DNA from: Parvibaculum sp049303435
Lineage (GTDB): Bacteria > Pseudomonadota > Alphaproteobacteria > Parvibaculales > Parvibaculaceae
Assembly (NCBI GenBank): GCA_049303435.1
Contig: JBAQNC010000169.1
Location: forward strand, 1 to 10,890
Direction of reading: 5' to 3'
DNA length: 10,890 bases
Shown here: positions 1-5,753 of the stretch, piece by piece
Position numbering within the stretch: the first letter of the stretch is position 1
Layout of the letters: the number at the start of each line of letters is the position of its first letter
Position numbers and translations under genes: made by a program
The notes under the pieces: generated by a model
Told to the model about the DNA's origin: nothing
Databases searched by the model: none
Seen by the model: the letters and a program-made list of their open reading frames with translations, nothing else

Positions 1-60
1 GTCCATTGCAGCCATTGCAGCCGCCATGTCGTCCTGATCGATTTCGTCTGCTGTAGCCAT
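1..60 (-). CDS. fliM: Flagellar motor switch protein FliM, N-terminal fragment (partial)
   Basis: Only the first 20 codons are inside the window; the gene runs off the left edge. The start is the ATG read on the minus strand at 60, twelve bases after the fliL stop, so the two genes look co-transcribed. The visible peptide begins MATADEIDQDDMAAAMAAMD. It is acidic and has a DQDxxAA pattern that I associate with the N termini of alphaproteobacterial FliM, where the CheY-binding segment lies. FliM forms the C-ring at the cytoplasmic base of the motor and, with FliG and FliN, switches rotation. The fliL-fliM gene order is common in the class. The identification rests mainly on position, because 20 residues are too few for a firm family call. 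FliN or another motor gene remains possible. Confidence 0.55.
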   Translation of the reverse strand, partial: MATADEIDQDDMAAAMAAMD

Positions 61-72
61 AACTATCGGGAC

Positions 73-573
73 CTATTGAACGATTACTTCACGGAAGAGA
101 ATGTCTGTAACGACGGGTGGCTGAATAGCGAGATTGATGCGTCGCATCAGCTCTTCCTTCACCCGCAGCATGCCCGCAGAACCCTGAACATCTTCAGGAC
201 GCAGCTCGCGCAGGAACATCTGGAAGGCATCGAGGATTCGAGGCATTTCGGCATCAAGGCGCTTGGCGGCTTCCGCGTCGGTGATCTGCAGCGTCACTTT
301 CATTTTCAGAAAATGCTGAGGCGCTTCGCCGCTCAAATTCACGAGGAAATCCGGCAGATCGTAAAAGACCGGTTCAACGACAACATGCTCTTCTTCATGA
401 GCGGCTTCGCCACCGCCGAGCAGACCTGACATGTAAACGCCAACACCTGCCCCGATCAGAACGAATAAAGGCAAGGCGATATAAAGAACCAGAACCTTGC
501 CGCTCAGCTTGCGCTTGGCCGGTGCGCCTTCGCCTGCTTCCTCGTCAGTGTCGTCTACGTCATTTGAAGACAT
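73..573 (-). CDS. fliL: Flagellar basal body-associated protein FliL
   Basis: FliL is a single-pass inner-membrane protein that encircles the stator units and supports torque and motility. The 166-residue product has an acidic cytoplasmic N terminus (about 1-22), a basic patch KRKLSGK, one membrane segment at about 26-50, then a periplasmic domain. That domain shows the family pattern: VVEPVFYDLPDFLVNL near the start of the domain, FLKMKVTLQI in the core strand, a conserved run around LRPEDVQGSAGM, and the C-terminal VTDILFREVIVQ ending. Length is normal for the family. The start at 573 is preceded on the minus strand by AAGGTGG about 11 bases upstream. It lies just before the probable fliM and diverges from flgF. 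I found no convincing promoter of its own in the upstream region. Confidence 0.95.
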   Translation of the reverse strand: MSSNDVDDTDEEAGEGAPAKRKLSGKVLVLYIALPLFVLIGAGVGVYMSGLLGGGEAAHEEEHVVVEPVFYDLPDFLVNLSGEAPQHFLKMKVTLQITDAEAAKRLDAEMPRILDAFQMFLRELRPEDVQGSAGMLRVKEELMRRINLAIQPPVVTDILFREVIVQ

Positions 574-712
574 TTGAAGTGCCCACCTTGCCCACCGGAT
601 GCCCCCGGCTCATCACAAATGCACCGACACGTGCGAGAGATACATATGTCGGAAGCGCATTCGAATATTTGCTGATTTTAGTTAATGAAGCGTTTCGGAA
701 GCCCGAGATATG

Positions 713-762
713 CGGCAATTCCTGCCCGGTAATCCCTGCCTTGAGGCAAGGAACTTCGGCAA
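713..762. promoter_or_regulatory. Candidate FlbD (ftr-like) enhancer dyads upstream of flgF
   Basis: Three related motifs lie 40-90 bases upstream of the sigma-54 promoter: CGGCA-N5-TGCCC at 713-727, the perfect 12-base dyad TGCCTTGAGGCA at 737-748, and a half site CGGCAA at 757-762. Sigma-54 promoters need an upstream activator. In Caulobacter flagellar genes this is FlbD bound to GC-rich ftr dyads, and fliX, whose product works with FlbD, is in this window. The motifs are visible; the assignment to FlbD is inference, and flbD itself is not in the window. Confidence 0.35.
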
Positions 763-803
763 GAAAATCAACTTAATCCCTTGAATTAGTTGAAATTTTC
801 ATG

Positions 804-819
804 TGGCACAGGCCCTGCA
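804..819 (+). promoter_or_regulatory. Sigma-54 promoter of the flgF-flgG-flgA-flgH operon
   Basis: The sequence TGGCACAGGCCCTGCA has the invariant GG (805-806) and GC (817-818) separated by exactly ten bases. It differs from the TGGCAC-N5-TTGCA consensus at one position. Transcription should start near 830, about 50 bases before the flgF ATG at 879. The site overlaps the ATG at 801, so that in-frame upstream codon cannot be the start used from this promoter. Confidence 0.88.
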
Positions 820-878
820 CTAACACTTGCGGGCGGAAAGCCGCTCGATTGAATGCTCAAAACCAAGATGGTTTCCAG

Positions 879-1610
879 ATGGACAACGCACTTCTCATAG
901 GCCTTTCACGCCAGTCCGCCATGATGCGGGAAATGTCCACGGTCGCAAACAATCTCGCGAACATGAACACCACGGCCTACAAGTCAGAAAGCGCTCTGTT
1001 TGATGAATACCTGATGCCGGTGGCGCAGGAAAACAGCCCGGAGAAAACACTATCTTTCGTTCAGGACTACGGTCAATTCCGTAACATGACCGATGGCGAA
1101 CTGAAATCCACGGGCAATCCTCTTGATGTCGCCATTTCGGGCGAAGGTTTCTTCAAGGTCCAGGCGCCGAATGGCGCCGCATATACGCGCAACGGTCATT
1201 TCCAGCTCGACGATCAGGGCCAACTGGTCACATCGCAGGGCTACCCCGTCCTGACGGGTGCTGGCACGACCGTCACCTTCTCGAACGACGAAGGCCAGAT
1301 TTCAATTGCCAGCGATGGCACGATCTCAACTGATCGCGGCCAGCGCGGCAAACTCAGCGTTGTGAGCTTCGCCAATCTGCAAGACATGAAGGCGGAGGGA
1401 AATTCGACCTATTCCACGACGCAAACCGAAAACCCCGTCACCAATCCGCAATTCGTGCAGGGCTCGCTTGAAGGTTCCAACGTCAACGCCATTGCCGAAA
1501 TGACCAACATGATCGATGTGCAGCGCTCCTACATCAGCGCCGCCAAACTGGTTCAGGCCGCAGATGATATGCGCCGCCAAGCCATTTCACAGATCGCCGC
1601 GCCCGTCTAA
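879..1610 (+). CDS. flgF: Flagellar proximal rod protein FlgF
   Basis: FlgF is a component of the proximal rod, the periplasmic drive shaft, exported by the flagellar type III apparatus. The 243-residue product begins MDNALLIGLSRQ and has the N-terminal rod/hook motif MSTVANNLANMNTTAYKSE (about 19-37). The central signature for FlgF/FlgG-type proteins follows, around residues 80-115 (GNPLDVAISGEGFFKV, then YTRNGHFQLD). The C-terminal helix SNVNAIAEMTNMIDVQRSY is typical of axial proteins. There is no cleaved signal peptide, as expected for type III substrates. I chose the ATG at 879 over the in-frame ATG at 801 because 801 overlaps the sigma-54 promoter and would add 26 residues unlike the family. 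The Shine-Dalgarno before 879 is weak. First gene of the flgF-G-A-H operon. Confidence 0.93.
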   Translation: MDNALLIGLSRQSAMMREMSTVANNLANMNTTAYKSESALFDEYLMPVAQENSPEKTLSFVQDYGQFRNMTDGELKSTGNPLDVAISGEGFFKVQAPNGAAYTRNGHFQLDDQGQLVTSQGYPVLTGAGTTVTFSNDEGQISIASDGTISTDRGQRGKLSVVSFANLQDMKAEGNSTYSTTQTENPVTNPQFVQGSLEGSNVNAIAEMTNMIDVQRSYISAAKLVQAADDMRRQAISQIAAPV

Positions 1611-1663
1611 CCAGCTTCAACCAATTTGTAATTTTACGACTTAACAGGCCAGGGAACAAATCA

Positions 1664-2449
1664 ATGCAGTCGCTCAGCATCGCCGCCACAGGCATGATGG
1701 CCCAACAGCTCAACGTCGAAGTTATCTCCAATAACATCGCCAACATGAGCACCTCGGGCTTCAAGCGTCAGCGCGCCGAGTTTCAGGACTTGCTCTATCA
1801 AAACCTGCGCCGCGTCGGCACCAACTCATCCGACAGCGGCACGATCGTTCCATCGGGCATCCAGATCGGTCTTGGCGTCAAGACGGGTTCGGTCTATCGC
1901 GTCATGACTCAGGGCGACATGAACAACACCGGCAACAAACTGGATATGGCCATTCAGGGTCGCGGCTATTTTCGCGTCCAGATGCCAAGCGGCACGGATG
2001 CCTATACACGCGCCGGTAACTTTCAGCTGAGCCCTGACGGCCAGATCGTTACCTCTGACGGCTATACGGTCGCACCGGGGATTACCATTCCCTCCACCGC
2101 TACAGACATCACCATCAGCAAGGACGGTCAGGTCCAGGCCACAATTCCCGGCCAGACCGCGCCGCAAGTCGTCGGCCAGCTTGAACTGTCTAACTTTCAG
2201 AACGAATCCGGCCTTGAAGCGCAGGGCGACAATCTGTTTATCGAAACGGCCGCCAGCGGTTCGCCCTCGACGGGCGCCCCGGCCTCGACTGGCTTCGGCG
2301 GCCTTCAGCAGGGCTTCCTCGAAACCTCGAACGTCAATGCCGTGACGGAAATCTCGGACCTCATCACCGCCCAGCGCGCCTATGAGATGAACGCGAAGAT
2401 CATCACGGCATCCGATGAGATGATGTCTGTAACATCGAACCTGAAATAA
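1664..2449 (+). CDS. flgG: Flagellar distal rod protein FlgG
   Basis: FlgG forms the distal rod between FlgF and the hook and passes through the P and L rings. The 261-residue product, a normal length, starts MQSLSIAATGM. It carries the axial-protein N-terminal motif VISNNIANMSTSGFKRQR, then the FlgG-specific stretch YQNLRRVGTNSSDSG with VPSGIQIGLGVK following, which separates it from FlgF and from hook protein. GNKLDMAIQGRGYFRVQ and YTRAGNFQLSPDGQIVTSDG follow in the core. SNVNAVTEISDLITAQRAYE and the ending DEMMSVTSNLK are the conserved C-terminal coiled coil. Shine-Dalgarno AGGGA precedes the ATG. The gene is 53 bases downstream of flgF and 25 upstream of flgA on the same transcript. Confidence 0.97.
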   Translation: MQSLSIAATGMMAQQLNVEVISNNIANMSTSGFKRQRAEFQDLLYQNLRRVGTNSSDSGTIVPSGIQIGLGVKTGSVYRVMTQGDMNNTGNKLDMAIQGRGYFRVQMPSGTDAYTRAGNFQLSPDGQIVTSDGYTVAPGITIPSTATDITISKDGQVQATIPGQTAPQVVGQLELSNFQNESGLEAQGDNLFIETAASGSPSTGAPASTGFGGLQQGFLETSNVNAVTEISDLITAQRAYEMNAKIITASDEMMSVTSNLK

Positions 2450-2474
2450 CGCAGGCCTGAAGGGAATTTAAGAT

Positions 2475-3479
2475 ATGAACATTCGTTCAAGCCTGTTCGC
2501 TCTCATTGCGATTTCCGGCATCGCCGCCATCGGCTCGAACGGGGCCGACGCCGCCGAACTTCATGCCTCAACAGTCATCACTGGCGATGTTGTGACACTC
2601 GGCGACCTGTTCGACAATGCGGGCGACGCCAGCAATGTGGTTGTAGCCGCAGCCCCCGCCCCCGGCGAGACGAATGAGATTTCAGTCTCCCGCATCGCGC
2701 TTGCCGCCCGTCGCAATGGTCTTGCCTGGTACAATACGACCGGCCTCAGCCATGTGTCGGTCACGCGCAACGGCGTTGCTATTCCAGAAACCGCCGTCTC
2801 CGAAGCCATTTCCGCTGCGATCATCGAAAAATCCCCGTCACTTCTCGCCAACACCACACTCCAGGTCGATTTTGTCAACGGCAACGCCGACATTGAAGTG
2901 AGCGGCGAAGACAAGCAGACCGTCAAGGTCGAACAGATCGCCTTCAATCCGCGCAATGGTGCTTTCGAAGCCCTTCTGCGCGCGCCAGCGAATGACCCGG
3001 CAGCGGCGCTGCACCGCATATCCGGTCGCGCCTACCCGATCACGGAAGTTCCGGTCCTCGCCCATAATGTGGCCCCCGGCGACGTCGTGCGTGCAGGCGA
3101 TGTCCAGTGGATCCGGCTGCCCTCCACCCGTGTCAGTAACAATATCGTGACGACGGAAGCAGGCCTTGTCGGCATGTCGCCGCGTTATCCTGTACGGGGC
3201 GGTGAGCCGATCCGCGCCAGCGATATGCAGCAGCCGATCGTCGTTGCAAAAGGCGCAATGGTCGACATGAACTATGTCTCCGGCGCCCTGACACTCATCG
3301 CCCGCGGTCGCGCCCTGGAAAGCGGCGCCATCGGCGACACCATCGACATCATGAACCCACGTTCAAACCGCACGGTGCAGGGAACAATCGAAAGCCCCAA
3401 CTCGGTGCGTATCAACGCAATGGGCGCGCCGCGCGCCCAGACGTTGAGCATGCAACAGACCAACGACATCAAATCCTGA
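2475..3479 (+). CDS. flgA: Flagella basal body P-ring formation protein FlgA
   Basis: FlgA is the periplasmic chaperone needed for FlgI to assemble into the P ring around the rod. The 334-residue product has a Sec signal peptide (about 1-26, cleavage after ADA). The N-terminal half is variable and contains alternating strands. The C-terminal half has an SAF-type segment at about 191-250 (VPVLAHNVAPGDVVRAGDVQ, with GMSPRYPVRGGEPIRASD further on). The conserved FlgA tail follows, including ARGRALESGAIGDTIDIMN and the final strand with VQGTIESPNSVRI. It is longer than enterobacterial FlgA (about 220 residues), as is usual in alphaproteobacteria. AAGGGA lies upstream of the ATG. Placement between flgG and flgH is the class-typical order; its client FlgI is encoded about 2.3 kb downstream in a separate operon. 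Confidence 0.93.
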   Translation: MNIRSSLFALIAISGIAAIGSNGADAAELHASTVITGDVVTLGDLFDNAGDASNVVVAAAPAPGETNEISVSRIALAARRNGLAWYNTTGLSHVSVTRNGVAIPETAVSEAISAAIIEKSPSLLANTTLQVDFVNGNADIEVSGEDKQTVKVEQIAFNPRNGAFEALLRAPANDPAAALHRISGRAYPITEVPVLAHNVAPGDVVRAGDVQWIRLPSTRVSNNIVTTEAGLVGMSPRYPVRGGEPIRASDMQQPIVVAKGAMVDMNYVSGALTLIARGRALESGAIGDTIDIMNPRSNRTVQGTIESPNSVRINAMGAPRAQTLSMQQTNDIKS

Positions 3480-3531
3480 ATTTCAGAAATCCTGCCAACA
3501 CACCACTTGCGTTCAGTTTAAAGAGGCTTCC

Positions 3532-4284
3532 ATGTTGTTCCGCCGCGTTCTCGGTCTTATCGCCACAACCACCCTCGCCGCTTCGCTCGGCGCCTGTGGC
3601 TCCCTGGACCGCATCGAAAACATCGGCAAGCCGCCGACGCTCGCGCCCATTTCCAATCCGACGCAAGCGCCGGGCTACCAGCCGGTCAGCATGCCCATGC
3701 CTGCGCCCGAACATATTGTCTATCAGCCCAATTCTCTCTGGCGTTCAGGCTCGCGCGCCTTCTTCCGCGATCAGCGCGCCGCCCGTATTGGCGACATCCT
3801 GACGGTCATCATCAACATCTCCGACAGCGCCAAGGTGGATAACGCCACCAAGCGCTCGCGCACGAACTCCGAGAGCGCGGCCCTGCCAAACTTCCTCGGG
3901 CTTGAATCGAACCTCAAGCACGTACTGCCCAACGCTGTGGATCCGACCGCTCTGGTCGACGCCACGTCAGGCGGTTCAAGCGCGGGCACAGGTACTGTCG
4001 ACCGTAAGGAAAGCGTGGAACTGACAGTTGCAGCCGTCGTCACTCAGGTGCTGCCCAATGGCAATCTCGTCATCGAGGGTCGTCAGGAAGTGCGTGTGAA
4101 TTTCGAAGTCCGCGAGTTGATGATCTCCGGTATCGTGCGACCTGAAGACATTTCCAGCACCAACACGATCAAACATACCCAGATCGCCGAAGCCCGCATC
4201 TCCTACGGTGGCCGCGGCCAGATCACCGACGTACAGCAGCCGCGCTATGGTCAGCAGCTCTTCGATGTGGTCATGCCGTTCTAA
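3532..4284 (+). CDS. flgH: Flagellar L-ring protein FlgH (lipoprotein)
   Basis: FlgH forms the L ring, the outer-membrane bushing through which the distal rod turns. The 250-residue product begins with a lipoprotein signal: basic MLFRR, a hydrophobic stretch, and the lipobox LGAC with the lipidated cysteine at position 22. The mature protein has the FlgH features SLWRSGSRAFFRDQRAARIGDILTV given here in parts: SLWRSGSRAFF and RAARIGDILTVIINISDSAKV (the strand carrying the ring interface), VELTVAAVVTQVLPNGNLVIE, GRQEVRVNFEVRELMISGIV, and RPEDISSTNTI with the closing GRGQITDVQQPRYGQQLFD. AGAGG precedes the ATG at suitable spacing. It is the last gene of the sigma-54 operon, and the bidirectional terminator begins 53 bases after its stop. 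Confidence 0.96.
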   Translation: MLFRRVLGLIATTTLAASLGACGSLDRIENIGKPPTLAPISNPTQAPGYQPVSMPMPAPEHIVYQPNSLWRSGSRAFFRDQRAARIGDILTVIINISDSAKVDNATKRSRTNSESAALPNFLGLESNLKHVLPNAVDPTALVDATSGGSSAGTGTVDRKESVELTVAAVVTQVLPNGNLVIEGRQEVRVNFEVRELMISGIVRPEDISSTNTIKHTQIAEARISYGGRGQITDVQQPRYGQQLFDVVMPF

Positions 4285-4309
4285 ACCAAATTCCCGGGGT
4301 GGGATGGGC

Positions 4310-4331
4310 CCGAAGCTCCCAAAGGCTTCGG
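4310..4331 (+). other. Small hairpin after flgH
   Basis: CCGAAGC (4310-4316) pairs with GCTTCGG (4325-4331) across an 8-base loop. It is followed by AAAAGC rather than a T tract, so it is not a canonical terminator. It directly precedes the strong terminator hairpin and may protect the 3' end of the flgH message. Its function is inference. Confidence 0.35.
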
Positions 4332-4337
4332 AAAAGC

Positions 4338-4369
4338 AAAACGCGGTCCCTTCACAGGGACCGCGTTTT
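4338..4369. terminator. Bidirectional intrinsic terminator between flgH and dksA
   Basis: A perfect 13-bp inverted repeat (4338-4350 and 4357-4369) surrounds the 6-base loop TTCACA. The stem is GC-rich at the loop end (CGCGGTCCC) and ends in AAAA on the left arm and TTTT on the right, so the transcript from either strand ends in a U run after a strong stem. It lies between the convergent flgH and dksA stops and can serve both. Confidence 0.88.
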
Positions 4370-4398
4370 CATATTTGCGGAATCCGTCAATGCGATAA

Positions 4399-4815
4399 TC
4401 AGTCGTCGCGATAGACGCGTTCGCGCCGCTCATGACGCTCCTGAGCTTCAATCGACAGAGTAGCGATGGGGCGGGCGTCGAGCCGCTTCAGACTGATCGG
4501 CTCGCCCGTTTCTTCGCAATAACCGTAAGTGCCTTCTTCGACGCGACGAAGCGCAGCATCGATCTTGGAGACGAGCTTGCGCTGGCGATCACGTGTTCGA
4601 AGTTCGAGAGAACGTTCGGTCTCCGTGGACGCACGGTCGGCAAGATCGGGATGATGCGCTGTTTCTTCCTGAAGATGTTGAAGCGTTTCCTTGTTCTCGA
4701 CAAGAATGTCTTCTTTCCACTGCTCAAGCTTTCGGCGGAAATACTCACGCTGCCGCTTGTTCATAAACGGCTCATCGTCAGAAGGTTTGTAACCTTTAGG
4801 CAACCGAACAACCAT
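4399..4815 (-). CDS. dksA: RNA polymerase-binding transcription factor DksA
   Basis: DksA binds the RNA polymerase secondary channel and, with ppGpp, represses stable-RNA promoters and activates others. The 138-residue product has the usual N-terminal region, a long coiled coil, and at the coil tip DLADRA (57-62), which keeps the Asp-x-x-Asp-x-Ala tip motif needed for activity. The globular domain follows, with GTYGYCEETGEP and RLDARPIATLS. Of the four zinc-finger cysteines only the first remains (C100); the other positions align with T103, S121 and A124, a replacement I recall as usual for alphaproteobacterial DksA. The protein is therefore unlikely to bind zinc in the classical way. It has its own sigma-70 promoter and a terminator shared with flgH. 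It is a housekeeping gene embedded among flagellar genes, a synteny I recall from Caulobacter. Confidence 0.96.
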   Translation of the reverse strand: MVVRLPKGYKPSDDEPFMNKRQREYFRRKLEQWKEDILVENKETLQHLQEETAHHPDLADRASTETERSLELRTRDRQRKLVSKIDAALRRVEEGTYGYCEETGEPISLKRLDARPIATLSIEAQERHERRERVYRDD

Positions 4816-4839
4816 AGGTGCTCTACTCTCCAGCGACCG

Positions 4840-4854
4840 CCCTGCCAGGCAGGG
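4840..4854. repeat. 15-base perfect dyad in the dksA leader
   Basis: CCCTGCCAGGCAGGG is a perfect inverted repeat with 7-base arms around a single central A. It lies in the predicted 5' untranslated leader of dksA, about 15-30 bases downstream of the expected transcription start. The one-base spacer makes a tight RNA hairpin unlikely without opening inner pairs, and a dimeric DNA-binding protein site is equally possible. No regulator can be named. Confidence 0.4.
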
Positions 4855-4874
4855 GCCTTACAGAAAACGCGCGG

Positions 4875-4903
4875 AGTATAGGGAGAGGAATTCAGATTCT
4901 CAA
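4875..4903 (-). promoter_or_regulatory. Sigma-70 promoter of dksA with GC-rich discriminator
   Basis: On the minus strand TTGAGA (-35, 4903-4898) and TATACT (-10, 4880-4875) are separated by exactly 17 bases. Each hexamer is one or two positions from consensus. The next seven bases, CCGCGCG, form a GC-rich discriminator, the hallmark of promoters repressed by ppGpp/DksA in enteric bacteria. The expected start is near 4868, giving a leader of about 50 nt. Confidence 0.75.
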
Positions 4904-5024
4904 CTATTCTGGCTCGAATAGAGGAAATCGAGTTAAGCAATTGAAATGCATAAGTATTTTTGGCCACTAACCGGCCTGAGAACCTGAATTCCAGCTTGAA
5001 TTCTGCCGGACGGAGGCCGACAGG

Positions 5025-5456
5025 TCAGGATTCGGAATAGGTCCCGAACTTTGCCAGTTCAACCCGGGCGCGCAATTCGATGTGGTCGAGAATGTCGGCA
5101 AGGCGCGGATCGCTGACCTGCGCCTGATGACTCTCCACCACGCTCAGCAAGCGTGTGAGCTTGCCCCTTGGAATCTGGCCACCGAGAATGGAGAGCTTTA
5201 TGTCATCCAGAATATCGAGCATTTGCTCGCCACGCGCGACCGCGCGACGAGGACTCGAAGTCGCGTCTTCAAGACCACCGCTCTCCTGCAAAGCCAAAAG
5301 ACTATCGACAGCGGCCAGAGAAGAAGCCGCGCCAAGACCGGCAACGCCGCGCCCTCCCTCAGCCTGATCGACGGCAAAACCCGACCCCATGCTGCGCGAC
5401 GAAACCGCTCGCTTGCCTGATGTCGATCCAATCTGGCGACTTGCGCCAACCTTCAT
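5025..5456 (-). CDS. fliX: Flagellar assembly regulator FliX
   Basis: FliX is an alphaproteobacterial regulator. In Caulobacter it senses completion of early flagellar assembly and controls the sigma-54 activator FlbD. The 143-residue product starts MKVGASRQIGST and has a variable linker. The family core follows: VAGLGAASSLAAVDSLLALQE (about 56-76), then RGEQMLDILDDIKLSILGG, the PRGKLTRLLSVVES helix, and the C-terminal DPRLADILDHIELRARVELAKF. The ATG at 5456 is chosen over an in-frame ATG at 5522 because AAGGGG lies seven bases upstream, the family begins with MKV, and the longer form would abut the CtrA box. It diverges from flgI. A full-consensus CtrA site at 5525-5540 fits an early class of expression, and the nearby sigma-54 promoters are its likely indirect targets. 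Confidence 0.93.
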   Translation of the reverse strand: MKVGASRQIGSTSGKRAVSSRSMGSGFAVDQAEGGRGVAGLGAASSLAAVDSLLALQESGGLEDATSSPRRAVARGEQMLDILDDIKLSILGGQIPRGKLTRLLSVVESHQAQVSDPRLADILDHIELRARVELAKFGTYSES

Positions 5457-5524
5457 TGTATTGCCCCTTACTGAAGCCGAAAATTCAAGCGCCGCTTCAA
5501 GTCTCGATAGAATGCGCGACAACC

Positions 5525-5540
5525 GTTAAGGCCGCGTTAA
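5525..5540 (-). promoter_or_regulatory. CtrA box upstream of fliX
   Basis: Read on the minus strand the site is TTAACGCGGCCTTAAC, an exact match to the CtrA consensus TTAA-N7-TTAAC. It lies about 70 bases before the fliX ATG, suitable for overlap with the -35 region of a CtrA-activated promoter. CtrA activates early flagellar genes in Caulobacter and relatives. The match is visible; binding is inference. Confidence 0.75.
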
Positions 5541-5697
5541 GCCTAAAAATCCGTGTCGGTAGAATTTGCCGGGCATGTCCGCGATAGTCGGAAAGACCTG
5601 CCCGTCCAACGTCTCAGCGCTCAACGGCTTTCCGGTACGCACACAAATTAGACAACAAAATCAACGACCTAGAGATCGCACCCAAATCCGGCAGCGA

Positions 5698-5713
5698 TGG
5701 CACAGGTTTCGCT
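5698..5713 (+). promoter_or_regulatory. Sigma-54 promoter of the flgI operon
   Basis: TGGCACAGGTTTCGCT keeps the invariant GG (5699-5700) and GC (5711-5712) at ten-base separation, with a perfect TGGCAC -24 element and TCGCT in place of TTGCT. Transcription should start near 5724, thirty bases before the flgI ATG at 5754. The in-frame ATG at 5697 overlaps the -24 element and is excluded as the start from this promoter. Confidence 0.83.
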
Positions 5714-5753
5714 TATCAAGGCTCGTATCAATCTGCGACCAGACGGGTTTTGT

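Larger units (their letters stand above)
574..878. other. Divergent intergenic region between fliL and flgF
   Basis: These 305 bases hold no gene that I can support. The right part carries the sigma-54 promoter of the flgF operon and, 40-90 bases upstream of it, several CGGCA/TGCC dyads (713-762) that may be enhancer sites. An AT-rich imperfect dyad (TCAACT at 768-773 and AGTTGA at 788-793) lies between the two. A reading frame starting at 801 is only an upstream extension of flgF and overlaps the promoter. The left part (574-700) is the fliL leader and shows no clear sigma-70, sigma-54 or CtrA signal. Confidence 0.7.
4816..5024. other. Intergenic region between dksA and fliX
   Basis: This 209-base stretch contains the dksA promoter and leader on the minus strand and the end of the fliX transcript. 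I see no additional gene. A direct and inverted pair of GAATTC (4986-4991 and 4998-5003) could form a weak hairpin beyond the fliX stop. No U tract follows in the direction of fliX transcription, so I do not call a terminator; fliX may read through into dksA. Confidence 0.6.
5457..5753. other. Divergent regulatory region between fliX and flgI
   Basis: About 300 bases without a supported gene. From left to right it holds the fliX leader, the CtrA box (5525-5540), a TGCCGGGCA dyad (5567-5575) that could be an FlbD-type element, an AATCAAC motif (5659-5665) resembling an IHF half site with one mismatch in the distal TTR, and the flgI sigma-54 promoter. The region therefore looks like the switch point between an early minus-strand gene and a late plus-strand operon. 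Confidence 0.65.

Noticed and set aside
711..730. Possible minus-strand sigma-54 promoter for fliL (GGGCAGGAATTGC)
   Set aside because: The GG and GC are nine bases apart instead of ten, and the -24 element is poor. The same bases are better read as part of the dyads upstream of flgF.
853..900. A 15-codon frame overlapping the flgF start
   Set aside because: It lacks a clear ribosome site, is very short, and nothing suggests it is more than chance.
5457..5522. Longer fliX starting at 5522
   Set aside because: It would add 22 residues unlike the family and place the start within three bases of the CtrA box; the ATG at 5456 has a good AAGGGG ribosome site.
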